From the NCBI RefSeq assembly GCF_016722765.1, contig NZ_JAEQND010000009.1, positions 165,001-229,000 of the forward strand: 64,000 nt of DNA, given 5' to 3'. Each line of letters starts with the position of its first letter. Positions within the stretch are counted from its first letter, which is position 1. Below the pieces are notes generated by a model that searched no databases, was not told the DNA's origin, and saw nothing but the letters and a program-made list of their open reading frames with translations. Below, one piece after another: positions 1 through 11,653 of this stretch. Position numbers and translations under genes: made by a program. Origin of the DNA: Ramlibacter alkalitolerans (GTDB taxonomy: Bacteria > Pseudomonadota > Gammaproteobacteria > Burkholderiales > Burkholderiaceae_C).

Positions 1-1740
1 TGGACCAGCCTCAACGGCAAGTGGCGCTTCCGCTTCGACGACGACGCGAGCATCGCAAGCCCGTCGGACATCGACGATTGGCCCCTGGAGATCGAGGTGC
101 CCTATCCGCCGGAGTCCAGGGCGAGCGGCCTGGGTGACCGCGGCTTCCACAAGGTCTGCTGGTATCAGTGCGACTTCGAGGTGAAAGCGGCCGCCGACCG
201 GGTGATCCTGCACTTCGGCGCCGTCGACTACGCCGCGCGCGTCTGGATCAACGGCCACCTCGCCGCGACGCACGAGGGCGGCCATACGCCCTTCTGGGCC
301 GACATCACCGACATGCTGCGCGAGGACGGACGCCAGACGGTCACCGTGCGCGCCGAGGACGACCCGCACGACCTGGCCAAGCCGCGCGGCAAGCAGGACT
401 GGCAGCTGGAGCCGCACTCGATCTGGTATCCGCGCACTTCCGGCATCTGGCAGACGGTGTGGCTGGAGCGCGTCGGCCGCAGCTTCATCGACAAGATCCG
501 CTGGACGCCGCGGCTCGAGGGCTTCGCCATCGGACTGGAGGCCCGCATCGGCGGGGTGCAGCACCAGGACCTGTCGCTGGAGCTGGAGCTCAAGCACGGC
601 GACCGCTTGCTCGCCCGCGACCGCTACCGGGTGGTCGACGGCGAGGTCGACCGCTACGTGGTGCTGTCCGATCCCGGCATCGACGACTTCCGCAACGAGC
701 TGCTGTGGAGCCCCGAGCGGCCGACGCTGCTGGACGCCCGGCTGCGCCTGTGGCTGGACGGCAAGATCGTCGACGAGGTGCAGTCGTACACGGCCCTGCG
801 TTCGGCCAACGTGCTGCGCGACCGCTTCATGCTCAATGGCCGCCCCTACGTGCTGCGCATGGTGCTGGACCAGGGCTACTGGCCCGACACGCTGCTCGCC
901 TCGCCGAGCGACGAGGCCCTGCGGCGCGACGTGGAACTGGCCAAGGCGATGGGTTTCAACGGCGTGCGCAAGCACCAGAAGATCGAGGACCCGCGCTATC
1001 TGTACTGGGCCGACCGGCTGGGCCTGCTAGTGTGGGAGGAGATGCCCTCGGCCTACCGCTTCACCCGCTCGGCCATCAAGCGGACGATCCGCGAGTGGAG
1101 CGAGGCGATGGACCGCGACTACAGCCATCCCTGCATCATCGTGTGGGTGCCCTTCAACGAGTCCTGGGGCGTACCGGAACTGCCCTCGGTGCAGGCGCAC
1201 CGGCACGCGGTGGAAGCGATGTACCACCTGACCAAGACGCTCGACCAGACGCGGGCGGTGATCGGCAACGACGGCTGGGAGTCTTCCGCCACCGACATCA
1301 TCGGCATCCACGACTACGACTCCAACCTGGACCACATCCGGCACCGCTACGGCCCCGAGGTCGAGCCCGAGAAGCTGTTCGACCGCCGCCGCCCGGGGGG
1401 GCGCATCCTCACGCTCGACGGCTATCCGCACCAGGGCCAGCCGATCATGCTGAGCGAGTTCGGCGGCATCTCCTTCCAGGCGCGCGCCGAGGAAGGCGTG
1501 CGCAAGATCTGGGGCTATACGGCCGTCGAGGACGCGGAGACCTTCGCGCGCCTCTACGAGGACCTGTTGAACACCATCATCGACACGCCCCTGTTCAGCG
1601 GCTTCTGCTACACGCAGTTCGCCGACACCTTCCAGGAAGCCAACGGCCTGCTCTACGCCGACCGCACGCCCAAGATCCCGCTGGAGCGCATCGCCGCCGT
1701 CACCTCCCGCTCGCGCACCTACATCCCCGGAGGCGTCTGA
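1..1740 (+). CDS. Glycoside hydrolase family 2 protein (5' end outside window)
   Basis: This is the 3' part of a family 2 glycosidase of the beta-galactosidase/beta-glucuronidase superfamily. The frame is open from the first base, so the start lies upstream and 579 residues are visible. They cover the end of the N-terminal sugar-binding jelly roll ([11 protein letters not shown]), an immunoglobulin-like domain and the TIM barrel. The acid/base Glu is in VPFNESWG (codon 1159-1161) and the nucleophile Glu in MLSEFGG (codon 1456-1458), so the enzyme looks intact. No signal sequence can be judged. It overlaps galT (TGATG), which suggests a galactoside substrate, but the family covers many sugars and this is inference. 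Confidence 0.9.
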   Translation, partial: WTSLNGKWRFRFDDDASIASPSDIDDWPLEIEVPYPPESRASGLGDRGFHKVCWYQCDFEVKAAADRVILHFGAVDYAARVWINGHLAATHEGGHTPFWADITDMLREDGRQTVTVRAEDDPHDLAKPRGKQDWQLEPHSIWYPRTSGIWQTVWLERVGRSFIDKIRWTPRLEGFAIGLEARIGGVQHQDLSLELELKHGDRLLARDRYRVVDGEVDRYVVLSDPGIDDFRNELLWSPERPTLLDARLRLWLDGKIVDEVQSYTALRSANVLRDRFMLNGRPYVLRMVLDQGYWPDTLLASPSDEALRRDVELAKAMGFNGVRKHQKIEDPRYLYWADRLGLLVWEEMPSAYRFTRSAIKRTIREWSEAMDRDYSHPCIIVWVPFNESWGVPELPSVQAHRHAVEAMYHLTKTLDQTRAVIGNDGWESSATDIIGIHDYDSNLDHIRHRYGPEVEPEKLFDRRRPGGRILTLDGYPHQGQPIMLSEFGGISFQARAEEGVRKIWGYTAVEDAETFARLYEDLLNTIIDTPLFSGFCYTQFADTFQEANGLLYADRTPKIPLERIAAVTSRSRTYIPGGV

Positions 1741-2825
1741 TGCACGCGCTGGAGCTGACCAAGCCGGACGGCCGCCGGATGACCCTGTATGCGCGGGCGC
1801 CGCTGGACGCCGGCCTGCAGGCGCCCAGCCCGTTCCCCGATCCGCTCACCGGCGGCGCGCACCTGCGCTGGCACGTGCTGCGCGGCGAGTGGGTCACCTA
1901 CGCGGCGCACCGCCAGGGCCGCACCTTCCTGCCGCCGCCCGAGTACAACCCGCTGGCGCCCACGACCGATCCGGCGAATCCGACGGAGGTGCCCGCCGGG
2001 GCCTGGGACATCGCCGTGTTCGAGAACCGCTTTCCGTCGCTCGGTGGCGTGATCGCACCGCCGCCGGAGCTGATCGTGCCCACCGCGCCGGCCGAGGGCC
2101 GCTGCGAAGTGGTGGTGTTCACGCAGGACCGCGAGGCCTCGCTGGGCAGCCTGCCGCTGTCGCACATCGCGCTGCTGTTCGAGGTGCTCGGGGACCGCAC
2201 GCGCCGGCTCGCCGCCGAAGGCTCGATCCACTACGTGCTGCCGTTCGAGAACCGCGGCGCCGAAGTCGGCGTGACGCTGCACCACCCGCATGGCCAGCTC
2301 TACGCCTATCCCGTCGTGCCGCCGGTGCCGGCGCGCATGCAACAGGTCGCCGCCGAACACTTCGCCGCGCACGGCCGCGGCGTGCTGGAGCAGCACATCG
2401 AGGCCGAGCGGCGCGAGGGCACGCGCATGCTGTACGAGGGTCCGCACGCGGTGGCCTTCGTGCCGGTGTGCGCGCGCTATCCGTATGAAGTGTGGGTGGC
2501 GCCTATTCGCCCGGTGGAAGGTTTCGCCTCGCTGGACGATGCGGTCCGGGCCGACCTCGCCCGGGCGCTCAAGACCGTGCTGCTGAAGTTCGACGCCCTG
2601 TGGCAGCGGCCGCTGCCCTACCTGATGGCGTGGTACCAGGCGCCCACCGACGGCCAGCCCCATCCCGAGTCGCACCTGCATGCGCAGATCTGGCCGCCCT
2701 ACCGCACGCGCGACCGCCTGAAGTACCTGGCCGGCACCGAGCTGGCGGCGGGCTTCTTCGCGATGGACGCGCTGCCGGAGGAAAAGGCGCGCGAACTGCA
2801 GCAGGTCGAGGTGCACGTCGCATGA
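1740..2825 (+). CDS. galT: Galactose-1-phosphate uridylyltransferase
   Basis: GalT exchanges UMP between UDP-glucose and galactose-1-phosphate in the Leloir pathway. The 361-residue protein has the active-site histidine triad HPHGQ in its middle, which carries the uridylyl group, and a second histidine motif (HLHAQIWPP) near the C-terminus, both typical of the family. The length is normal. The ATG at 1740 overlaps the stop of the upstream glycosidase (TGATG), and the stop overlaps the galK start (ATGA at 2822-2825), so the three genes are probably translated in a coupled way. No galE is present in the window. Confidence 0.95.
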   Translation: MHALELTKPDGRRMTLYARAPLDAGLQAPSPFPDPLTGGAHLRWHVLRGEWVTYAAHRQGRTFLPPPEYNPLAPTTDPANPTEVPAGAWDIAVFENRFPSLGGVIAPPPELIVPTAPAEGRCEVVVFTQDREASLGSLPLSHIALLFEVLGDRTRRLAAEGSIHYVLPFENRGAEVGVTLHHPHGQLYAYPVVPPVPARMQQVAAEHFAAHGRGVLEQHIEAERREGTRMLYEGPHAVAFVPVCARYPYEVWVAPIRPVEGFASLDDAVRADLARALKTVLLKFDALWQRPLPYLMAWYQAPTDGQPHPESHLHAQIWPPYRTRDRLKYLAGTELAAGFFAMDALPEEKARELQQVEVHVA

Positions 2826-3877
2826 AGCCGGCCGACCCTCCCATGCAAGCTGCCGAGGCGCTGGCGGAGGCGCCCGGGCGCGTCAACCTGCTGGGCGAAC
2901 ACACCGACTACAACGACGGCTTCGTGCTGCCGGTGGCGATCGCGCAGCGCACGCGGGTGGCGATGCGGCGCAACGGCGGCACGCAGTTCACCCTGCGCGC
3001 AGAGGAGCTGGGCGCTTCGGTGCGTTTCTCCCTCGATGCGCCGCCGGGCGAGCACTTCGCCAGCTACGTCTACGGCTGCCTGGTGCTGGCGCGTGAACAG
3101 GGCGCGGAGATCCCGGGCCTGGACATCAGTGTCGGTTCGAAGGTGCCGATCGGCGTCGGCCTGTCGTCGAGCGCGGCCCTCGAAGTCGCGACGCTGCGCT
3201 GCCTGCGCCAGCTGCTGCACCTGGACTTCGATGACGTGCGCATCGCGCAACTGGCGCAGCGGGCCGAGATCGAATACGCGAAGGTGCGCTGCGGCATCAT
3301 GGACCAGATGGCGTCGAGCCTGGCCGCGACCGATCGCGCGCTGCTGATCGACACCCGCTCGCTGCAGCGCCAGGACGTGCCGCTGCCCGCCGGCAGCGCC
3401 GTGCTGGTGCTCGATTCGGGCGTGGCGCGCTCGCTGGCGGCCAGCGGCTACAACCAGCGCCGGGGCGAGTGCGAGGAAGCGGCGCGGAGATTGGGCAGGG
3501 CGTCGCTGCGGGACGTCGAACGGCTGGAGGAGCTCGAGGTCCTGCCGGATTTGCTGAAGCGGCGCGCCCGCCACGTGTTCACCGAGAACGCGCGCGTGCT
3601 GCAGGCGGCGCGGGCGACGGATCCACAGTTGTTCGGCGAGCTGATGAACGCGTCGCACGCCAGCCTGCGTGACGACTACGAAGTCTCGACGCCCCAGCTC
3701 GATGAACTGGTCGCGTTGCTGCAGGCGCATGCGGGGGTGTACGGCGCGCGGCTCACGGGCGCCGGCTTCGGCGGTGCGTGCGTGGCTCTGTGCCGCGCGG
3801 AGGCGGTGCAGCAGGTGGCGGACGAGGTGTTGCAGCGATATCGAGGCGCGGGGCGCCAGCTGGTGCCGGCCGCATGA
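2822..3877 (+). CDS. galK: Galactokinase
   Basis: GalK phosphorylates galactose at C1 with ATP, giving the GalT substrate. The 351-residue protein shows the three GHMP-kinase signatures in order: the galactokinase motif [15 protein letters not shown] near residue 20, the ATP-binding GVGLSSSAA near residue 115, and the C-terminal LTGAGFGG. It is slightly shorter than the roughly 380 residues usual in enterobacteria, mostly at the N-terminus, but no key motif is missing. It begins inside the galT stop codon. The gene ends shortly before a family A palindromic repeat that separates it from the convergent genes beyond. Confidence 0.95.
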   Translation: MKPADPPMQAAEALAEAPGRVNLLGEHTDYNDGFVLPVAIAQRTRVAMRRNGGTQFTLRAEELGASVRFSLDAPPGEHFASYVYGCLVLAREQGAEIPGLDISVGSKVPIGVGLSSSAALEVATLRCLRQLLHLDFDDVRIAQLAQRAEIEYAKVRCGIMDQMASSLAATDRALLIDTRSLQRQDVPLPAGSAVLVLDSGVARSLAASGYNQRRGECEEAARRLGRASLRDVERLEELEVLPDLLKRRARHVFTENARVLQAARATDPQLFGELMNASHASLRDDYEVSTPQLDELVALLQAHAGVYGARLTGAGFGGACVALCRAEAVQQVADEVLQRYRGAGRQLVPAA

Positions 3878-3890
3878 GGCGGTGGAATTT

Positions 3891-3989
3891 GTAAGCTGGC
3901 GGTGGAGCGCCAGCGAAACCCCAGCGCTTCCCGCATCACCATCCACAGCGCTGGGGTTCCGGCGCTTCGCGCGTCACCACCAGCCTACG
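3891..3989. repeat. Family A palindromic repeat, copy 1
   Basis: A roughly 100-base imperfect palindrome fills the gap between convergent galK and the glycosidase/RmlD fusion gene. It starts GTAAGCTGGCGGTGG, has inner arms CCCCAGCGC / GCGCTGGGG, and ends CACCACCAGCCTACG. Three related copies lie elsewhere in the window. Its place suggests a bidirectional transcript end, like other REP-type elements. Confidence 0.8.
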
Positions 3990-4035
3990 CAGACCCGCGC
4001 CGACGGTGTCAGGCCACCGCCGCGATCCAGCATCC

Positions 4036-6222
4036 TCACGTCAACACCGGCGCCTCCACGTTTGCATGCGTCGTGCGCGCGAGCAGCGCCGTCTCTTCCA
4101 GGTAACGCGCCAGCGCGTGGGCCAGCGTGGGCATGACCAGCCCGCGCTCGCTCGAGAGCGCCGCATACGCGGGGCGCCTGGCCGTCTGCGCCAGCAGCGC
4201 GCCCGGCAGCGCCTGCACCAGGCCCGCGTCGAGCCCGGCGAGATCGGCCGCCGTGCAGGCCAGTTCGGCCCAGCTCAGCGCGCCCTGGTTCGCCAGGTGC
4301 CAGAGGCCCTGCTCGCCGTCGATCAGCAGGTCCAGCGTGGCGTGCACGAGGTCCGGTACGTAGGTCGGCGACACGATCTGGTCGGCGGCGGCGGCCCAGG
4401 TCTCGCCACGCCGCAGGGCCGCCAGCGCCAGGGTCACGAAGTTGTGGCGGTCCCAAGGGCCGAAGAAGGCGGAGGTGCGCACCACCAGGGATTCCGGTGC
4501 CACCGTCAGCACCCGCTGTTCGGCCTCTCGCTTGGCGCGCCCGTACGCATTGAGCGGCCGGGCCTCGTCGCCCTCCACGTAAGGAGTTTCCTTGGTGCCA
4601 TCGAACACGAGGTCGCTGGAGAAGGTCACCAGCCGTGCGCCGTGCCGGGCGCAGGCGGCGGCCAGCAGCGCCGGGCCCACCGCGTTCTCGCGCCACTGGC
4701 GCTCGTCGCCTTCGGCTTCGTCGACGCGCACGTAACCCGCCGTGTTGATCACCGCCCAGGGCTGCCAGTGCTTCAGCGCCCGCTCCACCGATGCGGCGTC
4801 CGTGATCTCCAGGTCGGCGCGCCTGAGCACCTGGTGCGGCAGGCCGCGCGCCTCGCACAGGCGGGCGAAGGCCTGCCCCAGCGTTCCGGTGGCGCCGGTG
4901 ATCAGCAAGGGGCGTCCGCGCACCGGGGACGTTCGCAGTTCGTCCAGCGGGGGGTGCTTGAGCCGCACTTCGCGCTGCCACCAGCCGGGCGCATCGAGCG
5001 CCGGATGGTCCGGCGCCCGGCCGCTGGAGAGCTGGCGGGCCAGCTTCACCAGCGCGGTGGGGCGCGGCGGCGTCGATCGCACGTCCCACAGCCCCGGCTC
5101 GTAGTGGCCGTCGTCACGGGTCACGAGGCTGTTCCAGTCGAAGCTGCCGAAGGCGGCCCAGCAGGTCAGCGCGCGTACCGGCAGGCCTTCGGCGCGAAGC
5201 TTCTCGGCCGCGACCCAGGCCTGGTGCAGCCACCGGAGCTGCTCCTCCCGGCTGCAACCGATGTGCACTTCGGTGATGGCAGTGGGGCGGCCGTAACGCT
5301 CGCAGGCTTCGCGCAGCCGGGCCTCGAAGCCGCCGATGAAGGCGCCGCTGACCCGCACGGTCTCGACATCGGCGTAGCGGTCGCGGCCGTTGCCGCCGAC
5401 CAGGTGCGGCGGATAGAGGGCGATGCGCTCGTCGAGGAAGCGCTCGCTGGTCACGTAGCTGTTGATGCCGACGATGTCCGGCGGGCACGGCTCCTCGAGC
5501 AGCGCGCGCAGTTCCTGCTCGCTGGCCCCGAAGTCGCGCAGGTAGCCCCACATGCCGTGTCCGGGCGTCACCCGGCCGGCCAGCAGGTCGAAACTGAGCC
5601 AGCGGCGCAGGTTCTCGAAGTCGGCCTGGTAGCGAAGGTGCGCGCTGCTGGTGGTGAGGCCCAGGTCCTCGGTCTGCACCAGCTGGGCTTGCGGATTCAC
5701 TTCGCGCACCGCACGCATCGCGAGCACCGTGCCGTGCACCTGGTTCAGGAGCGCCCGCACGAAGCTCCTGTCGTCGGCCTGGTGCGGATACCAGATGCCG
5801 TACAGGCCGCTGAAGCGCGCGGTGGTCAGGGGCTCGTTGACCGGCGTATAGGCCTCGATCTGCGGATAGCGTTCGGCCACGCTGCGCGCGTACCGGGCCA
5901 GCTGCCGTGGGAATTCCGGGTCGAGCAGGTCGGTCCAGCGCGGCCCGCTGCCGTGGTGCAGCAGGCCCGCGATGGGCGCCACGCCCAGCTCCGCCAGCCG
6001 CGCGATGCGCGGATCGCTCCAGCTCCAGTCGAACTGGCCTGGCGCCGTCTCGGTGCGCTCCCACACCAGCGGAAAGCGCATGCGCGCGATGCCCAGGCTG
6101 GCCAGCCGGTCCAGGTCATCGAGCCGCTGGGAGAACCCGCTGCGCGCGACCTGGTCGAGGAAACGCTCGCCGACGCGGTTGAAGGTGCATTCCGCGCCGG
6201 CCCAGAGTTCGACTCGCCGCAT
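4036..6222 (-). CDS. Fusion: family 1 glycosidase-like domain + RmlD-type sugar-nucleotide reductase
   Basis: The 728-residue protein has two enzyme domains. Residues 1 to about 420 resemble family 1 glycosidases: TPVNEP carries the usual acid/base Glu, and ITEVHIG stands where the nucleophile Glu of ITENG is expected. From about residue 438 there is an RmlD-type short-chain reductase with the Rossmann motif ITGATGTLGQ and the catalytic pair in NAYGRAKREAE. RmlD reduces dTDP-4-keto-6-deoxy sugars, but the true substrate here is unknown. The start codon abuts the glf stop (TGAATG), so it is probably made together with UDP-galactopyranose mutase. The N-terminal domain may act on a glycan or be a binding module. 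I recall such fusions in proteobacterial sugar clusters without an assigned function. Confidence 0.88.
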   Translation of the reverse strand: MRRVELWAGAECTFNRVGERFLDQVARSGFSQRLDDLDRLASLGIARMRFPLVWERTETAPGQFDWSWSDPRIARLAELGVAPIAGLLHHGSGPRWTDLLDPEFPRQLARYARSVAERYPQIEAYTPVNEPLTTARFSGLYGIWYPHQADDRSFVRALLNQVHGTVLAMRAVREVNPQAQLVQTEDLGLTTSSAHLRYQADFENLRRWLSFDLLAGRVTPGHGMWGYLRDFGASEQELRALLEEPCPPDIVGINSYVTSERFLDERIALYPPHLVGGNGRDRYADVETVRVSGAFIGGFEARLREACERYGRPTAITEVHIGCSREEQLRWLHQAWVAAEKLRAEGLPVRALTCWAAFGSFDWNSLVTRDDGHYEPGLWDVRSTPPRPTALVKLARQLSSGRAPDHPALDAPGWWQREVRLKHPPLDELRTSPVRGRPLLITGATGTLGQAFARLCEARGLPHQVLRRADLEITDAASVERALKHWQPWAVINTAGYVRVDEAEGDERQWRENAVGPALLAAACARHGARLVTFSSDLVFDGTKETPYVEGDEARPLNAYGRAKREAEQRVLTVAPESLVVRTSAFFGPWDRHNFVTLALAALRRGETWAAAADQIVSPTYVPDLVHATLDLLIDGEQGLWHLANQGALSWAELACTAADLAGLDAGLVQALPGALLAQTARRPAYAALSSERGLVMPTLAHALARYLEETALLARTTHANVEAPVLT

Positions 6223-7428
<1,206 letters not shown>

Positions 7429-7494
7429 GGGAAGGCTCCGGTGATGCTGCGGGAGCGGCGCAGGCCGGCCAGGCGCCGGCCCGGCCGTCGGGAT

Positions 7495-8691
7495 TCAGTT
7501 GGCGGCGACGCGGCTGGCGGCGGCGCGGGCCGAGGTTCCGGCCGCGCGTGCGAGTTCGGCCGCGATGTTGGCCACGGCCGGGAGTTCGTTGGCCTCGCGC
7601 GCGGCCTGTGCCTGCTCGATCAGCTCGATCATGGCCGCCGCCGTCGCGTCCCAGGAGGTGCGGCTGATCACGTCGGCCAGTGCCTTCGCGTGGGCCTGCT
7701 GCTGCTGCGGCGTGCGCGCCAGGATTTCCTCGCAGGCGGCCACGAAGCCCGCAGCGTCGCTGCGGATCGGCACCACGTGGCCATACGGCTCCACCACGTC
7801 GCGGATGGCGGTACTGATGGAGGGCTTGCCGCAGGCCATGTATTCCAGCGTCTTGGTCGGGCTGATGAAGCGCGTCGACTCGTTCAGCGCGAAGGGCAGC
7901 AGGCAGACATCCCAGCCGTTGATGAAGGCGGGCAGGTCCTGGTAGGACTGCTGGCCCAGCCAGTGGATGTTCGGTCGCTGCGGGCGCGAGTCGGGGTCGA
8001 TCTTGACCGTGGGGCCCACCATGACGATCTGCCACTCGGGGCGCGCGTCGGCGACGCCGGCGATCAGGTCCAGGTCGATGCGTTCGTCGACCACGCCGCA
8101 GTAGCCCAGGCGCGGGTGCGCGATCTGCTGCTGCAGCGGGTGGTCGCCGGTGCCGCTGCGAAAGTGCAGGGCGTCGACGCTGCTCGGGAAGCAGTGCACG
8201 TTGGCGTGGCGGTGCTTCTTGGCGTTGTAGAGGCTGCGCCCGCCGGTGAAGACGACGTCGGCCACGCGCAGCAGCGCCGTCTCCTGGTCCAGCAGCTCGG
8301 GCGGCGCGCCCTTGAACGCCGAGAGCTCGTCCATCACGTCGAAGATCATCCCTTCCGGCTCCAGGTGGTCGGCCATGGGCAGCGCCATCGGCGTATAGAA
8401 CCAGATCCAGTAATCGTCGATGCGCTGCCTCGCCATGCACTGCGCCACCAGCTTCTGCAGCACCGCCTTGTGCGCCGGATGGAATCCATGCTCGCTGCCG
8501 CGCAGGTGCGGGCGCCAGACCTCCACGCCGGGGGCCGCCACGATCTGTTCGATCCGGTCTTCCCCGGATCCCGGTACCGGTTCCTCGATGAAGATCACCG
8601 GCCACCGCTGCGCCACCCGCGACAGCACGTGCTGCGGACGTTGGTAGACGAAGTTCCAGCGGAGGTGAGAGAACACGAGGAGGGATTTCAT
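7495..8691 (-). CDS. Glycosyltransferase, GT-B type
   Basis: A 398-residue cytoplasmic protein beginning MKSLLVFSHLRWNFVYQRPQHVLSR, a start typical of TuaH-like or family 4-like glycosyltransferases, many of them in exopolysaccharide or glycolipid loci. The C-terminal half has the donor-binding region: LGYCGVVDERIDLDLI, the VMVGPTVKID strand, and SPTKTLEYMACGKPSI, where a Glu normally contacts the nucleotide sugar. An in-frame ATG three codons upstream (8700) is an alternative start; neither has a clear ribosome site. It is followed by glf on the same strand, so a galactofuranosyl donor is possible but not shown by the sequence. Confidence 0.85.
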   Translation of the reverse strand: MKSLLVFSHLRWNFVYQRPQHVLSRVAQRWPVIFIEEPVPGSGEDRIEQIVAAPGVEVWRPHLRGSEHGFHPAHKAVLQKLVAQCMARQRIDDYWIWFYTPMALPMADHLEPEGMIFDVMDELSAFKGAPPELLDQETALLRVADVVFTGGRSLYNAKKHRHANVHCFPSSVDALHFRSGTGDHPLQQQIAHPRLGYCGVVDERIDLDLIAGVADARPEWQIVMVGPTVKIDPDSRPQRPNIHWLGQQSYQDLPAFINGWDVCLLPFALNESTRFISPTKTLEYMACGKPSISTAIRDVVEPYGHVVPIRSDAAGFVAACEEILARTPQQQQAHAKALADVISRTSWDATAAAMIELIEQAQAAREANELPAVANIAAELARAAGTSARAAASRVAAN

Positions 8692-8831
8692 GCAGCCCAT
8701 TGTGGAGAAGGAGAGCGCGACCTTTGGGCCCCGGAACCCTGCTGACGGTATCGTCCTACGCTGGTCCGCAATGGCTTCTGGCGAGCAGTAGCGCTGCGAG
8801 CCTCAGCCGCGAAGGCAACATCGCCGGCGCG

Positions 8832-10391
8832 ATGATCCAAACCCGTCTGGTCCTCGACCGCGACTTCGTGATTTCGGAGCTGGACCGGCGCGTCTTCGGC
8901 GCGCTGGTCGAGCATGTCGGCCGCTGCGTCTACACGGGCCTGTACGAACCCGGGCACCCCAATGCTGATGCGCAGGGCCTGCGCACCGACGTGCTGGCGC
9001 TGGCGCGCGAACTGGGCGTGACCATCGTGCGCTACCCCGGCGGCAACTTCGTTTCCGGCTACGACTGGGAAGACGGTGTCGGCCCGCCCGGGCAACGGCC
9101 GCGCCGGCTCGATCTCGCTTGGCAGTCGACGGAATCCAACCGCTTCGGCACCGACGAGTTCATCGCCTGGTGCCGCGCGGCGCAAGTCGAACCGATGCTC
9201 GCAGTCAACCTCGGCACGCGCGCGGCCGACGCGGCGAGGCGGCTGGTGGAGTACTGCAACCATCCGGGTGGCACTGAACTGTCCGAACTGCGCCGCCGCC
9301 ACGGCCACGCCGCGCCACACGACGTGCGCTTCTGGTGCCTGGGCAACGAGATGGACGCCCCCTGGCAGATCGGCCGCAAGCCGGCGGACGCGTACGGGCA
9401 GCTGGCGCGGGAGACGGCCAAGCTGATGCGCCAGGTCTCGCCCGGCCTGCGGCTGACCGCCTGCGGTTCCTCCAATCGCGAGCTGCCCAGCTTCGGCGCC
9501 TGGGAGCACGAGGTGCTGGACGCCTGCTTCGACGAGGTCGACTTCCTCTCGGTGCACGCGTACTTCGAGAACCCGCACCGGGACAGCACCGAGTTCCTGG
9601 GCAACATCGATCGGATGGACGCGCACATCCGCGAGGTGGCCGCCATCGCGGATGCGGTGGCCGCGCGGCGGCGCTCGCAGCGTCGCATCATGATCGCCGT
9701 CGACGAGTGGAACACCTGGTACAAGGCGCGCTTCGGCGCCCATGCGCACCAGCCCGACTGGCCCGAGGCGCCGCGGCTGATCGAGGAGGTCTACACCTTC
9801 GAGGATGCGCTGGCGGCGGGCGGCGCGCTCTCGGTGCTGATGAACAACGCCGACCGGGTGAAGCTGGCGTGCCTGGCACAGCTGGTCAACGCGATCGGCG
9901 CGATCCGCACCGAACCGGGCGGGCCGGCCTGGCGGCAGACGATCTTCCATCCGTTCGCTCTCGCGGCGCGGCATGCGCGCGGGCTGGTGTTGCGGCCGGT
10001 CGTGCGGGCGCCGGCGCGCAGTGGCCGCACCGTCCCCGACATGCCGTTGCTCGTGGCCAGCGCCACGCACGATCCCGCCACCGGCGCGACGGCGATCTTC
10101 GCGCTCAACCGGGAGCTCGTGCAGGAACAGGAGCTGCAGGTGGAGCTGCGCGGTTTCGCCGCGGACCGGGCGCTCGCGGCGGCCTTCGAACTGCACCATC
10201 CGGACCTGCAGGCGTGCAACACGCAAGCGCAGCCGGATGCCGTCGCGCCGCGCAGCCATGTGCGCGTGCGCGTGGAGGAGGGCGGATTGCGCGCCGTGCT
10301 GAGGCCCGGCTCCTGGAACGTCTTCGTGCTGCAAGCGCCCCACGCCGCTTCGCAGGCCGGCACAATCGACGCATGCCCTCCGATCCCCTAG
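8832..10391 (+). CDS. Alpha-L-arabinofuranosidase, glycoside hydrolase family 51
   Basis: The enzyme hydrolyses terminal alpha-L-arabinofuranosyl residues; some family 51 members also act on galactofuranose or glucan links. The 519-residue protein, starting at ATG 8832, has the N-terminal signature ALVEHVGRCVYTGLYEP, the acid/base Glu in WCLGNEMDAPW and the nucleophile Glu in AVDEWNTWY, followed by the C-terminal beta-sandwich. No signal peptide is evident, so it probably acts on imported oligosaccharides. It is divergent from the glycosyltransferase (131-base gap) and overlaps the epimerase gene by 19 bases. Confidence 0.93.
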   Translation: MIQTRLVLDRDFVISELDRRVFGALVEHVGRCVYTGLYEPGHPNADAQGLRTDVLALARELGVTIVRYPGGNFVSGYDWEDGVGPPGQRPRRLDLAWQSTESNRFGTDEFIAWCRAAQVEPMLAVNLGTRAADAARRLVEYCNHPGGTELSELRRRHGHAAPHDVRFWCLGNEMDAPWQIGRKPADAYGQLARETAKLMRQVSPGLRLTACGSSNRELPSFGAWEHEVLDACFDEVDFLSVHAYFENPHRDSTEFLGNIDRMDAHIREVAAIADAVAARRRSQRRIMIAVDEWNTWYKARFGAHAHQPDWPEAPRLIEEVYTFEDALAAGGALSVLMNNADRVKLACLAQLVNAIGAIRTEPGGPAWRQTIFHPFALAARHARGLVLRPVVRAPARSGRTVPDMPLLVASATHDPATGATAIFALNRELVQEQELQVELRGFAADRALAAAFELHHPDLQACNTQAQPDAVAPRSHVRVRVEEGGLRAVLRPGSWNVFVLQAPHAASQAGTIDACPPIP

Positions 10392-11308
10392 TCGCGCTGC
10401 GCGCGGGCGAGCTGCGACTCGTGCTGGCCCCTGCGGCGGGAGGCTCGATCGCCAGCTTCACCCGGGCCTGGAACGAGGGCGGGCGCGAACGCGAACTGCA
10501 CTGGCTGCGCCCGGCCAGCGAAGAGGGCCTCGCGCGGCGCAACCCACTGGCCATGGCGAGCTTTCCCTTGCTGCCGTTCTGCAACCGCATCCGCGACGGG
10601 CGCGCGAGCTTCGAGGGCCGCGAGATCCGCTTCCCGCCCAACCACCCGGCCGAGCCCAGCCCGCACCCGCTGCACGGCATCGGCTGGCTGCGGCCGTGGA
10701 CGGTGGAATCGGCCAGCGAACGGCAGGCGGTGCTCACCCTGCAGGTGGACGCGAGCGAGGCCTGGCCCTGGGCCTTCTCCGCGCGCCAGGTCTACAAGCT
10801 GGAACCGGAGGGCCTGCAGGTGGAGATGACGCTGGCCAACGAGGACCATGCGACCATGCCGGCGGGCATCGGCCACCATCCCTACTTCCCGCACACGCCG
10901 GGGACGCGCATCACCAGCCCGACGCGCGCCATGTGGCGCGCCGATGCCGAGGTGCTGCCGACGGGCCTGGACGAGGGCGGGCCGGTGCCGCTGCTGCGCG
11001 AAGGCGTCGAGCTCGCGCAGCTGGACCTGGACAACAACTTCGTCGGCTGGGAACGCACGACCCGCATCGACTGGCCGGCCGATGACGCCGGGCCGGCGCG
11101 CAGCCTGTGGATGGAGGCGCAGCCGCCGCTGGACTACTTCGTCCTCTATTGCCCGCGGCAGTATCCGTTCTTCTGTGCCGAACCCGTGAGCCAGTGCACC
11201 GACTGGCTCAACCTGCAGGCGCACTACGAGGCGCAGGTGCTGGGTGGCACGCGCATCCCGCCGCGCGAGAGCCTGGGCGCGCGCTTCACCTTGCGCCCTT
11301 CGCTCTGA
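10373..11308 (+). CDS. Aldose 1-epimerase family protein
   Basis: A 311-residue member of the GalM-like mutarotase family, which interconverts alpha and beta anomers of free hexoses such as galactose. Family landmarks are PLLPFCNRIRDG near the N-terminus, LHGIGWLRPW with its His, the catalytic-region GIGHHPYFPH in the middle, and EPVSQCTDWLN toward the C-terminus with the usual Glu. The start (ATG 10373) lies inside the 3' end of the arabinofuranosidase gene, so the two are probably translated together. It could supply the alpha-galactose that GalK needs, although related proteins also act on other sugars or sugar phosphates. Confidence 0.9.
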   Translation: MPSDPLVALRAGELRLVLAPAAGGSIASFTRAWNEGGRERELHWLRPASEEGLARRNPLAMASFPLLPFCNRIRDGRASFEGREIRFPPNHPAEPSPHPLHGIGWLRPWTVESASERQAVLTLQVDASEAWPWAFSARQVYKLEPEGLQVEMTLANEDHATMPAGIGHHPYFPHTPGTRITSPTRAMWRADAEVLPTGLDEGGPVPLLREGVELAQLDLDNNFVGWERTTRIDWPADDAGPARSLWMEAQPPLDYFVLYCPRQYPFFCAEPVSQCTDWLNLQAHYEAQVLGGTRIPPRESLGARFTLRPSL

Positions 11309-11378
11309 GCCCACGGCCTACCCGCATGTCGGCGGCGAGCCGACACCGCGCTGGGGCGGGCCTGCGCCCAATCGCTGG

Positions 11379-11648
11379 ATGGACCGCTGGAAGAACTTCC
11401 CCACCACCGAGCATCCGCCGGTGCCCGGCGCGGCCGATGCGCAGGCGCCGCTCGGACCGCACCCCTCGTACGACGACGTCCTCGACGTGGCCGTGCAATA
11501 CACCTTCCCCTGCAGCGACCCGATCGCCGTCGCCGAAAGCTGCACGCCGGCCGGCCGCGCCCTGCACCCGGAGCGCGAGGAAGGGCAGCCGAAGGGACCG
11601 GGCATGACACCCGGCCACGGCGAGCCGGTGACGGGCAAGGAGGGCTGA
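11379..11648 (+). CDS. Small hypothetical protein
   Basis: An 89-residue soluble protein starting MDRWKNFPTTEHPPVPG. It is rich in Pro, Gly and charged residues, with two cysteines and the central segment SYDDVLDVAVQYTFPCSDP. No catalytic motif, signal peptide or membrane segment is evident. I do not recognise the family with certainty, though I have an impression of similar short proteins in other Burkholderiales. Coding is supported by the lack of a competing frame and its fit between the epimerase and the PhyH gene (5-base gap). An in-frame ATG lies further upstream (11244) inside the epimerase gene and is less likely. Confidence 0.6.
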   Translation: MDRWKNFPTTEHPPVPGAADAQAPLGPHPSYDDVLDVAVQYTFPCSDPIAVAESCTPAGRALHPEREEGQPKGPGMTPGHGEPVTGKEG

Positions 11649-11653
11649 AGGAC

